Shown piece after piece: positions 17,298-25,394 of a DNA stretch of 39,228 bases. The DNA is from Actinomycetes bacterium (GTDB taxonomy: Bacteria > Actinomycetota > Thermoleophilia > Gaiellales > Gaiellaceae): contig JAHEXT010000002.1 in the NCBI GenBank assembly GCA_023251945.1, positions 1 through 39,228 on the forward strand. Direction: 5' to 3'. Each line of letters opens with the position of its first letter. Positions within the stretch are counted from its first letter, which is position 1. The position numbers and the translations under genes were made by a program. A model generated the notes under the pieces. It was not told the origin of the DNA. It was given only the letters and a program-made list of their open reading frames with translations, and ran no database searches.

Positions 17298-18261
17298 CGA
17301 GGGAGGCCGTGAGCATCTCGAGGGCGCGCACGACGCGCGCGCCGTCCTCTGCGACCTTCCGGCGGTCGCCCTCTCCTGCGACGAGCCGGAGGAACGCCGC
17401 GCACTCGAGCCGGAGAGGCTCGTCGTTCGGGATCTTGGGGCTGAAGATGTCGCCGGTTCGCGTTCGCCATTCACCGTAGGTCGAGCCGACCTCGGGCTCC
17501 TCCGGCGACTTGTCGTAGACGGTCACCTTCCGGTCGAGCTCCATGTCGTCGAAGACGGCCATCTTCTCGCGACCGACCACCGTCATCTTCCGCATCTTGT
17601 GCGGGTCGAGCCACGAGAGGTGCATGTGCGCGATCTTCCCCGACGGGAAGCGGAGATAGCAGAAGACGACGTCCTCGACGCCCTTCTGCAGGAAGGCGCG
17701 CCCGAGCGCCACCGCCTCTTCCGGCTCCTCGTCGAGGAGGTAGAGGATCACCGACAGGTCGTGGACCCCCAGCGACCAGAGCGCGTTCTCGTGCGAACGC
17801 ACGACGCCCAGGTTCTGCCGGTTGCCATAGATGCAGAGCACGTCTCCAAGCTCGCCTTCCTCGATGAGCTCCTTGAGCTTCTGGACACCCGGGTGGTAGA
17901 GCAACAGGTGGCCCGGCATGAGGGCGAGGTCGCGCTCGTCGGCCAGCGTGACGAGCTCGTCGATCTCTGCGCCGCGCATCGCCGGCGGCTTCTCGACGAA
18001 GACGTGCTTCCCCGCCTCGAGCGCTTGCTTGGCGAGGGCGTAGTGGGTCGGAACGTCGGTCGCGATGACGACGGCCTCGAGCCCGGCGTCGGCGAGCAGA
18101 TCGTCGAAGCTCTCGGTCAACCGCGCATTCGGGAGCCTTGGCCGGAGCTCTTCCCGGCGGTCGGCGCGCTTGTCGCAGAGCCAGATGAGATCGGCCAGCT
18201 CGTCGAAGTTCCGCGCGAGGTTCTTCCCCCACGGGCCGAGCCCGACCTGTCCTACCTTCAC
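17287..18261 (-). CDS. Gfo/Idh/MocA family oxidoreductase (WbpB-like)
   Basis: 324 aa from GTG 18261; VGQVGLGPWGKNLARNF, KHVFVEKPPA. Confidence 0.88.
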   Translation of the reverse strand: MKVGQVGLGPWGKNLARNFDELADLIWLCDKRADRREELRPRLPNARLTESFDDLLADAGLEAVVIATDVPTHYALAKQALEAGKHVFVEKPPAMRGAEIDELVTLADERDLALMPGHLLLYHPGVQKLKELIEEGELGDVLCIYGNRQNLGVVRSHENALWSLGVHDLSVILYLLDEEPEEAVALGRAFLQKGVEDVVFCYLRFPSGKIAHMHLSWLDPHKMRKMTVVGREKMAVFDDMELDRKVTVYDKSPEEPEVGSTYGEWRTRTGDIFSPKIPNDEPLRLECAAFLRLVAGEGDRRKVAEDGARVVRALEMLTASLDGD

Positions 18262-19529
18262 AGCTTCCAGACCTTGTCGGAGTGCCGGCCGTTCGCGCCG
18301 GTCGCATTCCGGAGGTCGACGACGAGCGCGGCCTCCTCGACGAGCCGGTCGTAGTCGATCCCGGAGTGGTTCGTCACGATCACGACGCAGTCGTACGCGC
18401 CCGGCTCGAGCGGAGACGAGCGCATGGCGATCCCGTTCTGCTCCAACTCCGGGACGTGCGGGTCGTGGTACGCGACCTCCGCGCCGGCGTTCTCGAGCAG
18501 CGCGATCAGCTTGACCGCAGGGGACTCGCGCGTGTCCGAGATGTCCGGCTTGTACGCAACCCCGAGGACGAGGATCCGCGATCCTTTGAGCGACCGCTGC
18601 CGCTCGTGGTTCAGCGCCTGCGAGACGAGGGAGCGGCAGAAGTACGGCATCGACTCGTTGACCTTCCCCGCCAGCTCGATGAACTCGGTGTAGAAGCCGT
18701 ACTCGCGTGCCTTCCAGGTGAGGTAGAAGGGGTCGATCGGGATGCAGTGCCCGCCGAGGCCCGGCCCGGGCTTGAAGGACATGAAGCCGAACGGCTTCGT
18801 CGCAGCCGCGTCGACGACTTCCCAAACGTCGATGCCCATTCGGTCGCAGAGCTGTGCGAGCTCGTTGACGAGGGCGATGTTGACGGACCGGAAGATGTTC
18901 TCGAGCAACTTCGTCAGCTCGGCTGCCTCCGGCGACGAGACGCGGTACACGTCGTCGATCGCGGCTCCGTAGAACGCTGCCGCGGCCTCGGTCTACGCCT
19001 CGTCGATGCCGCCGATGACCTTCGGGACGTTCCTCGTCGTCCAGTCGTCGCGCCCAGGGTCGACCCGCTCCGGGGAGAACGCGAGGTGGAAGTCCTTCCC
19101 CGCCCGGAGGTTGCTTCCCGCCTCGAGGACGGGCAGGAGCTGCTCGCGCGTCGTGCCGGGGTAGGTCGTCGACTCGAGCACGACGAGGTGTCCCTTTCGC
19201 AGGCGCTTCGCGATCTCCGCGGAGGCTGCGAGGAGGATCGAGAGATCAGGCTCGCGCTGTCGCGAGAGCGGCGTCGGGAGCGCGATCAGGATTGCGTCCG
19301 CTTCGCGGAGCTCGTCGTAGTCGGTGGTCGCCGAGAGCCGGCCGGCCTCGACGAGCGGCCGCAGGGTCTCAGGTGGAACGTCCTCGATGTAGCTCGAGCC
19401 GCGGTTCAGCTGCTCGACGCGCTCGGAATCGACGTCCACGAGGACGACGGTCTTCCCCGCCTCTGCGAAGGCCTTGGCGAGCGGCACGCCGACGTAGCCG
19501 GCGCCGACGATGGCGACATCGCGCTTCAT
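18258..19529 (-). pseudogene. Nucleotide sugar (UDP-GlcNAc/ManNAc type) 6-dehydrogenase, WbpA-like, interrupted by in-frame TAG at 18993-18995
   Basis: N-part MKRDVAIVGAGYVGVPLAKAF...KVIGGIDEA*, then TEAAAAFYGAAIDDVYRVSSPEAAELTKLLENIF...GLGGHCIPIDPFYLTWKARE, all in one frame. Confidence 0.88.
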
Positions 19530-20569
19530 CGGCCGGGCATCGTAGCGAGCAACACTTGCGCGATCCGCTCGGACGCGCAGCCGTCGCCGTAGAGGATGGG
19601 CCGGCCCTGTGGCATCGCGGCGCCCGTGACAGCCTCTGCGATGGCGTCTGGGTCGTCGTCGACGAGCACGTTGGCCCCGGCCTTGACGGTGTCCACCCAC
19701 TCCGTCGAGCGCCGAAGCGTCACGCAGGGGACGCCGTACCAGTACGCCTCCTTCTGGAGCCCTCCCGAGTCCGTGACGATCACGTGCGCCTGAGACGCAA
19801 GCGAGGCGAGCTCGAGGTAGCTCAGCGGCTCGGTCAGGCGCACGTTCGGCTCGAGCTCGAGCCCCTCCCGCTCGATCTGCGCTCGGGTGCGCGGGTGAGC
19901 GGGAAAAACCACGCGCTCGCCGAGACGGTTCAGTCCCGCGACGATCCGGCCGAGCCGCGGCTGGAAGACGTTTGCCTCGCGGTGCACCGTGGCGACCACG
20001 TAGGTCCTCGGCTCGAACGGGATCGGGAAGCGCTGCCGTGCGATCGGTGCGAAACGGAAGCACGCATCTGCCATGACGTCACCCACGACGTGGGCGATGC
20101 CCGGCACGCCTTCACCGGCGAGGATGGAGCGCGAGCGCTCGTCCGGGCAGAAGAGGAGCGTCGCGACCCCGTCGACCTCGATCCGCGTGTGCTCCTCGGG
20201 CATGGAGAGGTCTCCGCTCCGCAGCCCGGCCTCCACGTGTGCCAGCGGGACGCCCGCGTCGATCGCAGCGCGGGCGCCCGCGAGCGTGGAGTTCGTGTCG
20301 CCGTAGACGAGGACGAGGCCCGGCTTCTCCCTCGAGATGGTCTCTGCGATCCGGGGCTCCATGGCGTTCGGGTCGGAGGTGTGGAGGTCGAGGCGGTAGC
20401 GGGGCTCAGCGAGCTGCAGTTCCTCGACGAACACCTGCGACAGCTCCCGGTCGTAGTGCTGCCCGGTGTGGACGACGACCTCGTCGATCTCGACGGCTCG
20501 TAGCGCGGCCGAGAGCGGCGCCGACTTGACGAACTGCGGCCGGTTCCCGACGACGGAAAGGACCTTCAC
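19526..20569 (-). CDS. UDP-N-acetylglucosamine 2-epimerase (non-hydrolysing), WecB/WbpI-like
   Basis: 347 aa; GNRPQFVKSAPL, VYGDTNSTLAGARAA, HVEAGLRSGDLSMPEEHTRIEVD, TDSGGLQKEAYWYGVPCVTLR. Confidence 0.93.
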   Translation of the reverse strand: MKVLSVVGNRPQFVKSAPLSAALRAVEIDEVVVHTGQHYDRELSQVFVEELQLAEPRYRLDLHTSDPNAMEPRIAETISREKPGLVLVYGDTNSTLAGARAAIDAGVPLAHVEAGLRSGDLSMPEEHTRIEVDGVATLLFCPDERSRSILAGEGVPGIAHVVGDVMADACFRFAPIARQRFPIPFEPRTYVVATVHREANVFQPRLGRIVAGLNRLGERVVFPAHPRTRAQIEREGLELEPNVRLTEPLSYLELASLASQAHVIVTDSGGLQKEAYWYGVPCVTLRRSTEWVDTVKAGANVLVDDDPDAIAEAVTGAAMPQGRPILYGDGCASERIAQVLLATMPGR

Positions 20570-20600
20570 CGAGCGAGGAGCCTACTCGGCCGCTGCGCGG

Positions 20601-20629
20601 TTGACGTCACCCTCGTCTCCGCCTAACGT
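20601..20629 (+). promoter_or_regulatory. Sigma-70-type promoter TTGACG-N17-TAACGT
   Basis: Near-consensus -35/-10 with 17-nt spacer, -10 ends 7 nt before the GTG at 20637. Confidence 0.6.
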
Positions 20630-20636
20630 CGTCGGC

Positions 20637-21280
20637 GTGAGCGTCGTCTGCATATCGGGAACCGACGGAGCAGGAGCCGGCGAGGTGGCTTCGGTCGTGG
20701 CCGGCAGGCTCGGCTCTCGGCTGATCAACGAGCACATCATCCTCCGAGCGGCGCGCGAGGCCGGCCTGGACCCGCACGTCATCGCCGACGTCGAGCTCCG
20801 CAAGTCATTCCTCAATCGGCTGCTGGAGGGCCTTGGCCCCACGGCGGGAGATACCGCCTTGGCGATGGGGGCGGTTCCGTCGCTCCGACGAGGGAGATTC
20901 CCACGAGCGCCGATCTCCGGGCTCTCATCCGCGCGGCGATCGAGGAGATCGCCGAGCAGGGGGACGCGGTGATCTACGCTCACGCGGCCTCGATTGCACT
21001 TGGCAAGCGTGACGACGTGGTTCGTGTGCTCATCACCGCTTCCCTGGAGACGCGTTGCGCCCGCGTTGCCTCCGACGGCCAGCTCGGGGAGAAGGAGGCC
21101 GCGAGGCTGGTCCGCGAGTCGGACGCCGCCCGAGCCGATTATCTCAGGCAGTTCTACCGCGTCGAGGAAGAGGTTCCGACCCTCTACGACCTCGTCGTCA
21201 ACACGGACCGGCTCTCTCCCGAGCAGGCCGCCGAGCTCGTCCTCGCGGCGGTTGGCTCGCCCCCGGACGCCGCACGCTAG
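20637..21280 (+). pseudogene. Cytidylate kinase-like family protein, apparent -1 frameshift in a G run near 20866-20871
   Basis: Frame 1: VSVVCISGTDGAGAGEVASVVAGRLGSRLINEHIILRAAREAGLDP...GDTALAMG; frame 2: GGSVAPTREIPTSADLRALIRAAIEEIAEQGDAVIYAHAASIALGKRDDVVRVLITASLETRCARVA... Adding one G restores a single ORF. Confidence 0.8.
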
Positions 21281-22218
21281 GACGTTCGAGCTCCAGGCTC
21301 GAGCACGGGCGCAGGTACCGCCGGCCGCGTCCACGGAAGCTGGCGGCCGAGCAGCTCCTCGAGCCGGCGGGTGTGCGGCTCGAACGTGCTAGCGAGCCGG
21401 TCGCGGATCTCGGCCACCATGGGCTCGTACTCGTTCACCGACCGCAGCGGGTAGGTCTCGGCCTGCCAGGCAGGGATGCCGAGGAAGGCTGCCACGACCG
21501 CCATCGTTTCCGCCGGATCATCGAGAAGGTCGTCACTCGTCAGGATCAGGAGCTGCTCGCGCGGGAAGAAGCGGAGCCAGCGCTCGAGCTGCTCCGCGTA
21601 CCGCCCCCGGGCGACATAGGACCGTTGAAGCCCGGTCGGCGAGATGTAGGCCGGGTCGGCGAGTAGACGTTCGAGCTCGCGAGGCCATTCCTCCTCCTCG
21701 CGCTCGAGCGCGTACTCGAAGGACCGCGTCTCGGTCCCGCCGCGCAGCTGCATCTGGTACTGGGAGTACGCCCGCTCGACGGGGTCACGCAGCACGCTGA
21801 TCAGCTTCAGCCCGGGATCGAAGGCGTAGACGCGCTCCGGAACGCGCGGGTGGAAGAGGTAGGCCGGCGTCACCTCGCCGACGGCAGGGTGGACGCCGAG
21901 CCTGCGGCGGACGGCCGCTCCACGGGTCGCGAGCGGGAAGTGCGCCAGGTACCAGCCGGGGCCGCGCTGGTACTCCACGTTGAAGTAGTGCACCTCTTTC
22001 GGCGTTGCGCACAGGGCGGCGGGATGCTCCCGCAGGTACCGATACAGGGCGGTCGTTCCTCCCTTCTGCGCCCCGATGACGAGGAAAGTAGGGCGCATTC
22101 GCGCACGCGCCGTCGCGCGACGGGCCGTCGGTGCCAACGGCGCGACCGCCCGGCCGAGACGCCAGGTGACGGATCGCTGCATGCGCGCAAGCAGCCGGCT
22201 CGTTTCCGGCTCCGCCAC
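21277..22218 (-). CDS. Sulfotransferase domain-containing protein
   Basis: 313 aa (start uncertain); FLVIGAQKGGTTALYRYLREHP PAPS 5'-phosphate loop, LISVLRDPVERAYSQYQM 3'-phosphate motif. Confidence 0.88.
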   Translation of the reverse strand: MAEPETSRLLARMQRSVTWRLGRAVAPLAPTARRATARARMRPTFLVIGAQKGGTTALYRYLREHPAALCATPKEVHYFNVEYQRGPGWYLAHFPLATRGAAVRRRLGVHPAVGEVTPAYLFHPRVPERVYAFDPGLKLISVLRDPVERAYSQYQMQLRGGTETRSFEYALEREEEEWPRELERLLADPAYISPTGLQRSYVARGRYAEQLERWLRFFPREQLLILTSDDLLDDPAETMAVVAAFLGIPAWQAETYPLRSVNEYEPMVAEIRDRLASTFEPHTRRLEELLGRQLPWTRPAVPAPVLEPGARTS

Positions 22219-22221
22219 GGA

Positions 22222-22294
22222 TGGGCCGTGAAGGATTCGAACCTTCGACCTTGGGATTAAGAGTCCCCTGCTCTACCAGCTGAGCTAACGGCCC
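22222..22294 (-). tRNA. tRNA-Lys (anticodon CTT)
   Basis: Reverse strand GGGCCGTTAGCTCAGCTGGTAGAGCAGGGGACTCTTAATCCCAAGGTCGAAGGTTCGAATCCTTCACGGCCCA folds as a cloverleaf; loop CTCTTAA; CCA not encoded. Confidence 0.95.
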
Positions 22295-22298
22295 CTAA

Positions 22299-22456
22299 GA
22301 GCTCCTAACACACTAAGGAACGAGGGCGCCTGGCCGCACTGGCGATACGGCGTCCTCGGTCGCACCCATATCTACTTCGATATGGGCGCTCCCTGCGTCC
22401 TTGTCTCGCGCGACCCAGTGCGGCCAGTCACCGTGTCCCAAGTGTGTTAGAAGCTC
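22299..22456. repeat. 158-bp nested imperfect inverted repeat
   Basis: Arms GAGCTCCTAACACACT (22299-22314)/AGTGTGTTAGAAGCTC (22441-22456), 15/16 complementary; CTGGCCGCACTGG (22330-22342)/CCAGTGCGGCCAG (22415-22427), 13/13; CCCATATC (22365-22372)/GATATGGG (22379-22386), 8/8, loop TACTTC. Confidence 0.85.
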
Positions 22457-22498
22457 TCGGCCAAGTGTAGCCCTGCTCATCGCGACCCGAACGAGGGG

Positions 22499-24484
22499 CT
22501 AGGCAGCTTCGCGGGTCCCGTTCGAAAGCAGCGCGGCGGCCTCTTCGGCCGGCTGCGGGCGTCCGTAGAGGAACCCCTGTGCGTAGTCGCAGCCGAGCGC
22601 TCGCAACGCGTTGTGAACTTCGTGCGTCTCGACGCCCTCCGCAACGACGCGGAGCCCGAGACTCTGCGCGAGATGGATCGTCGCCAGCACGATCATCCGG
22701 TCCTGCCGGGACACCGTCATCCCGGATACGAAGCTCATGTCGATCTTCAGCTCGTGGGCGGGCAGGCTCTTCAGGTAGGTGAGCGACGAGTGACCCGTGC
22801 CGAAGTCGTCGATCGAGATGCGCACGCCGGTCGAAGCGATGCGCTCGAGGACGGACTGAGCTCGCTCGGGGTCTGCCATCACCGTGCTCTCGGTCAGCTC
22901 GATGCACAGACGGCTCGGATCGACGCCCTGCCTTCGGAGGAGAGCCTCGAGCCGTCTCGGAAGCTGGATGTCCAGAAGGTCGATCGCGGTCAGGTTCACC
23001 GCCAACGTGAACTCACCGTCGAGCGCGTCCCACTCCGCCAGCTGCCCGATCGCGCCGGACAGGACCGCGCGGGAGATGTGGCGGATCGCGCCGGTTCGCT
23101 CGGCCATCGGAACGAATGCGCCCGGAGGCAACAGCCCGCGAGTCGGATGCTGCCAGTACGCGAGCGTCTCGAAGCCGATGACGGCTCCGGTCGCGAGGTT
23201 CACCTTGGGCTGGTAGTGGAGGCGGAGCTCGCCGTTCTGGGCAGCAACTCGCAGGGCCGCGACCAGCCCGAGCTGCTCCGGGTCGTGAGGATCGACTGCA
23301 GGGCTGTACGCAAGCTTCGCCACGCGCCATTGCTTCGCCGTGTGCATGGCGACCTCTGCGTGCTTCAGCAGAGTCGCGGCATCGTTGCCGTCCTTCGGGA
23401 AGAACGAGATACCGACCGTCGCGTCCACTGCGATCTGAACGTCTCCGACGTTGAGGGGCGGCTCGACCGCGAGTCGGATCTCTTGTGTGAGCGCGTCGAC
23501 CTCCTCCTCGAGCGTGTAGCCGGTCACCACCGCGAACTCATCGCCTCCCAGGCGGGCAATGAGCCTCTCCCCTGCTACGACGGAATCCAACCTGACGGCG
23601 GTCGCCTCGAGCAGTGCGTCGCCGGCCTCGTGTCCCAGCGTTTCGTTGATCTCGCGGAACCGGTCGAGATCCAGCAGGAGGACGGCCAGCAGCTGTTCCT
23701 TCTCCGCGGCCCGACCGACGGCGAGCTGAAGCCGCTCGAAGAGATGCGCTCGGTTCGGCAGCCCCGTCAGCTCGTCGTAGAACGCCTGGAAGTGGATCCG
23801 CTCGATCTGTCGCCGGATCCGCCTCGTCACTCTGGCCAGAAGAGGAACGAAGACGAGGAAGAGCACGAGCAGCAGCCCCTCGAGAACGCCCCCGATCCGG
23901 ATCTGGGCGGCGCGGGCGGTGTGATCGATCGGTGCGTAGGACTGGGTGATCAGCGCCGATCCCCCGTGGACGTTCGGCCCAACGGGAGCGTAGGTCTCGA
24001 GCGACTTGCGACGCGCCGGCGTGCTCGCGGCTCGAGCCGTCGAGACCCTGCTCGCGATCGTTCCTGCTGCGGCTTCGGATGCGAGTGCACCGGAGACCGA
24101 GGTCCCGATCGCGCGGTGGTCTGTCGAGTACGTCACGAGGCCGTCGCGTCGCACGAGTGAGACGCCGAGGGTGTCCTCCGCGACCACGTACGTCGCGAAG
24201 AGAGCGTCGAGCTCCTCTCGGCGCGCGGGCGAGACCCGCTTGGCAAGGTCGCTCGGCCGCACCTCGCGCTGGAGGAGTGCGGATGCGACAAGACCCGCCT
24301 GCCGCGTGGCGGCCCGCTCCGCCTGCGAGAGAGCGAAGTGATGCACGACCACGAGGATCAGCGCCGACGCCAGCCCGAGCGTGAGCGACAGCACGAGCGC
24401 GAAGCGGAGGACGAGCCGGGGCGGTCGCTCGGCCGCGAAGAGCTCTGACCGCCGTGGGCGGCCTCGCAGCGACGGAGCCCTCAT
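22499..24484 (-). CDS. Membrane-anchored bifunctional GGDEF/EAL protein (diguanylate cyclase/phosphodiesterase)
   Basis: 661 aa; two TM helices flanking a sensor region; RLGGDEFAVV; ETL (EAL position), ELTES, IDDFGTGHSSL, KIDMSF, VVAEGVET. Confidence 0.93.
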   Translation of the reverse strand: MRAPSLRGRPRRSELFAAERPPRLVLRFALVLSLTLGLASALILVVVHHFALSQAERAATRQAGLVASALLQREVRPSDLAKRVSPARREELDALFATYVVAEDTLGVSLVRRDGLVTYSTDHRAIGTSVSGALASEAAAGTIASRVSTARAASTPARRKSLETYAPVGPNVHGGSALITQSYAPIDHTARAAQIRIGGVLEGLLLVLFLVFVPLLARVTRRIRRQIERIHFQAFYDELTGLPNRAHLFERLQLAVGRAAEKEQLLAVLLLDLDRFREINETLGHEAGDALLEATAVRLDSVVAGERLIARLGGDEFAVVTGYTLEEEVDALTQEIRLAVEPPLNVGDVQIAVDATVGISFFPKDGNDAATLLKHAEVAMHTAKQWRVAKLAYSPAVDPHDPEQLGLVAALRVAAQNGELRLHYQPKVNLATGAVIGFETLAYWQHPTRGLLPPGAFVPMAERTGAIRHISRAVLSGAIGQLAEWDALDGEFTLAVNLTAIDLLDIQLPRRLEALLRRQGVDPSRLCIELTESTVMADPERAQSVLERIASTGVRISIDDFGTGHSSLTYLKSLPAHELKIDMSFVSGMTVSRQDRMIVLATIHLAQSLGLRVVAEGVETHEVHNALRALGCDYAQGFLYGRPQPAEEAAALLSNGTREAA

Positions 24485-25275
24485 GGACGACGGCCTCCGG
24501 CGCCGGGGGAAGCACCGCCGCCCGCGGGCGGTTCGGACTTGGGCGGCGCCCCTTGGCCGGAGCCGTTTCCGGACCCACCTGGGTTGCTGCCTCCCGTGTC
24601 TGACGGCGGCCCCGAGTCTCCCTGGCCGGGGGGAGTGCCGGCCTTGCCGTGACCCCTCGTCTGGCCCGGGGGATCGCCTGACGGCGTGCCGCCTGACGGC
24701 GTGCCGCCGGAACCGCTCGGGGCCGATGAGCCACCGGTGTCTCCGGCGGTCGGAACGTCGGCGGAAGGCTCCCCGGTGGGCGGAGTGGTCGGATGGGTCG
24801 GATCGGTGCCGGTGGGCGGCGACTGGCCCGGCTCGTCGGCGTCACCTGTCGGAGTCGGATCCGGGGTCCAGTTGCCTGGCTGGGTCGTCGGGTCCCCTGT
24901 GGGTGCGAGAGACGGCTCGAGCACATCTTGTGCTCCGCGCGTAAGGCCGCCGCGCGTAGGCGTGGTTCTGGGTGCGAGAGAGGCGACGCTCTGCTCGGAG
25001 GGACGGCGCACGATGCCGAGCGTGCCCACTGCCGATGCGCTCTCACGGGCGACCCGTCCCTCCTCGTCGCCGAGCGTCGGGGGGACGAAGGGGACGAACG
25101 TGGCCGCCGCTCGCTCGAGGATCCCGGGAAGGGGAACGACCGTCGCTGCGAGCGAGAGCAGCGGGATCGGAATGCACGTCAGGAGGGCGAGGACGACGAC
25201 CTGCGGGCGTGACAAGGCGACCGCCTCGGCCGCTCGAGGCGCAGCCCACCGTCGAGGTGTCGCGATGGTGTCCAT
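24481..25275 (-). CDS. Membrane/secreted protein with Gly/Pro/Ser/Thr-rich low-complexity tail
   Basis: 264 aa from ATG 25275; one hydrophobic segment (VVVLALLTCIPIPLLSLAATVVPL), then PTGDPTTQPGNWTPDPTPTGDADEPGQ...; overlaps the GGDEF-EAL start by 4 nt. Confidence 0.7.
   Translation of the reverse strand: MDTIATPRRWAAPRAAEAVALSRPQVVVLALLTCIPIPLLSLAATVVPLPGILERAAATFVPFVPPTLGDEEGRVARESASAVGTLGIVRRPSEQSVASLAPRTTPTRGGLTRGAQDVLEPSLAPTGDPTTQPGNWTPDPTPTGDADEPGQSPPTGTDPTHPTTPPTGEPSADVPTAGDTGGSSAPSGSGGTPSGGTPSGDPPGQTRGHGKAGTPPGQGDSGPPSDTGGSNPGGSGNGSGQGAPPKSEPPAGGGASPGAGGRRP
24676..24705. repeat. Tandem 15-bp direct repeat (2 copies) within the low-complexity tail
   Basis: GCCTGACGGCGTGCC twice; encodes GGTPSGGTPSG on the minus strand. 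Confidence 0.85.
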
Positions 25276-25291
25276 CCAGCCGCAGAACCCT

Positions 25292-25345
25292 TGTGCGCAC
25301 AGGATCAAGCTCTCCACCAAAAGGGCGTCCCCTGATCGGGGGTGG
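25292..25345 (-). promoter_or_regulatory. Structured leader upstream of the low-complexity/GGDEF-EAL pair (function unknown)
   Basis: Palindrome TGTGCGCACA (25292-25301); nested stems CCACC (25314-25318)/GGTGG (25341-25345) and CCCC (25329-25332)/GGGG (25338-25341). Confidence 0.35.
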
Positions 25346-25394
25346 TTTCCGACCCTCGAACGAGTGAACACCCGGCCTCGTCTTGCCCGGTACG

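Noticed and set aside
22222-22456. Integrated genetic element at tRNA-Lys
   Set aside because: No integrase, no att-like direct repeat of the tRNA 3' end, and flanking genes are chromosomal; only the inverted repeat remains unexplained.
24676-24705. Tandem repeat considered as CRISPR or VNTR locus
   Set aside because: Only two 15-bp copies with no spacers, inside a low-complexity coding region.
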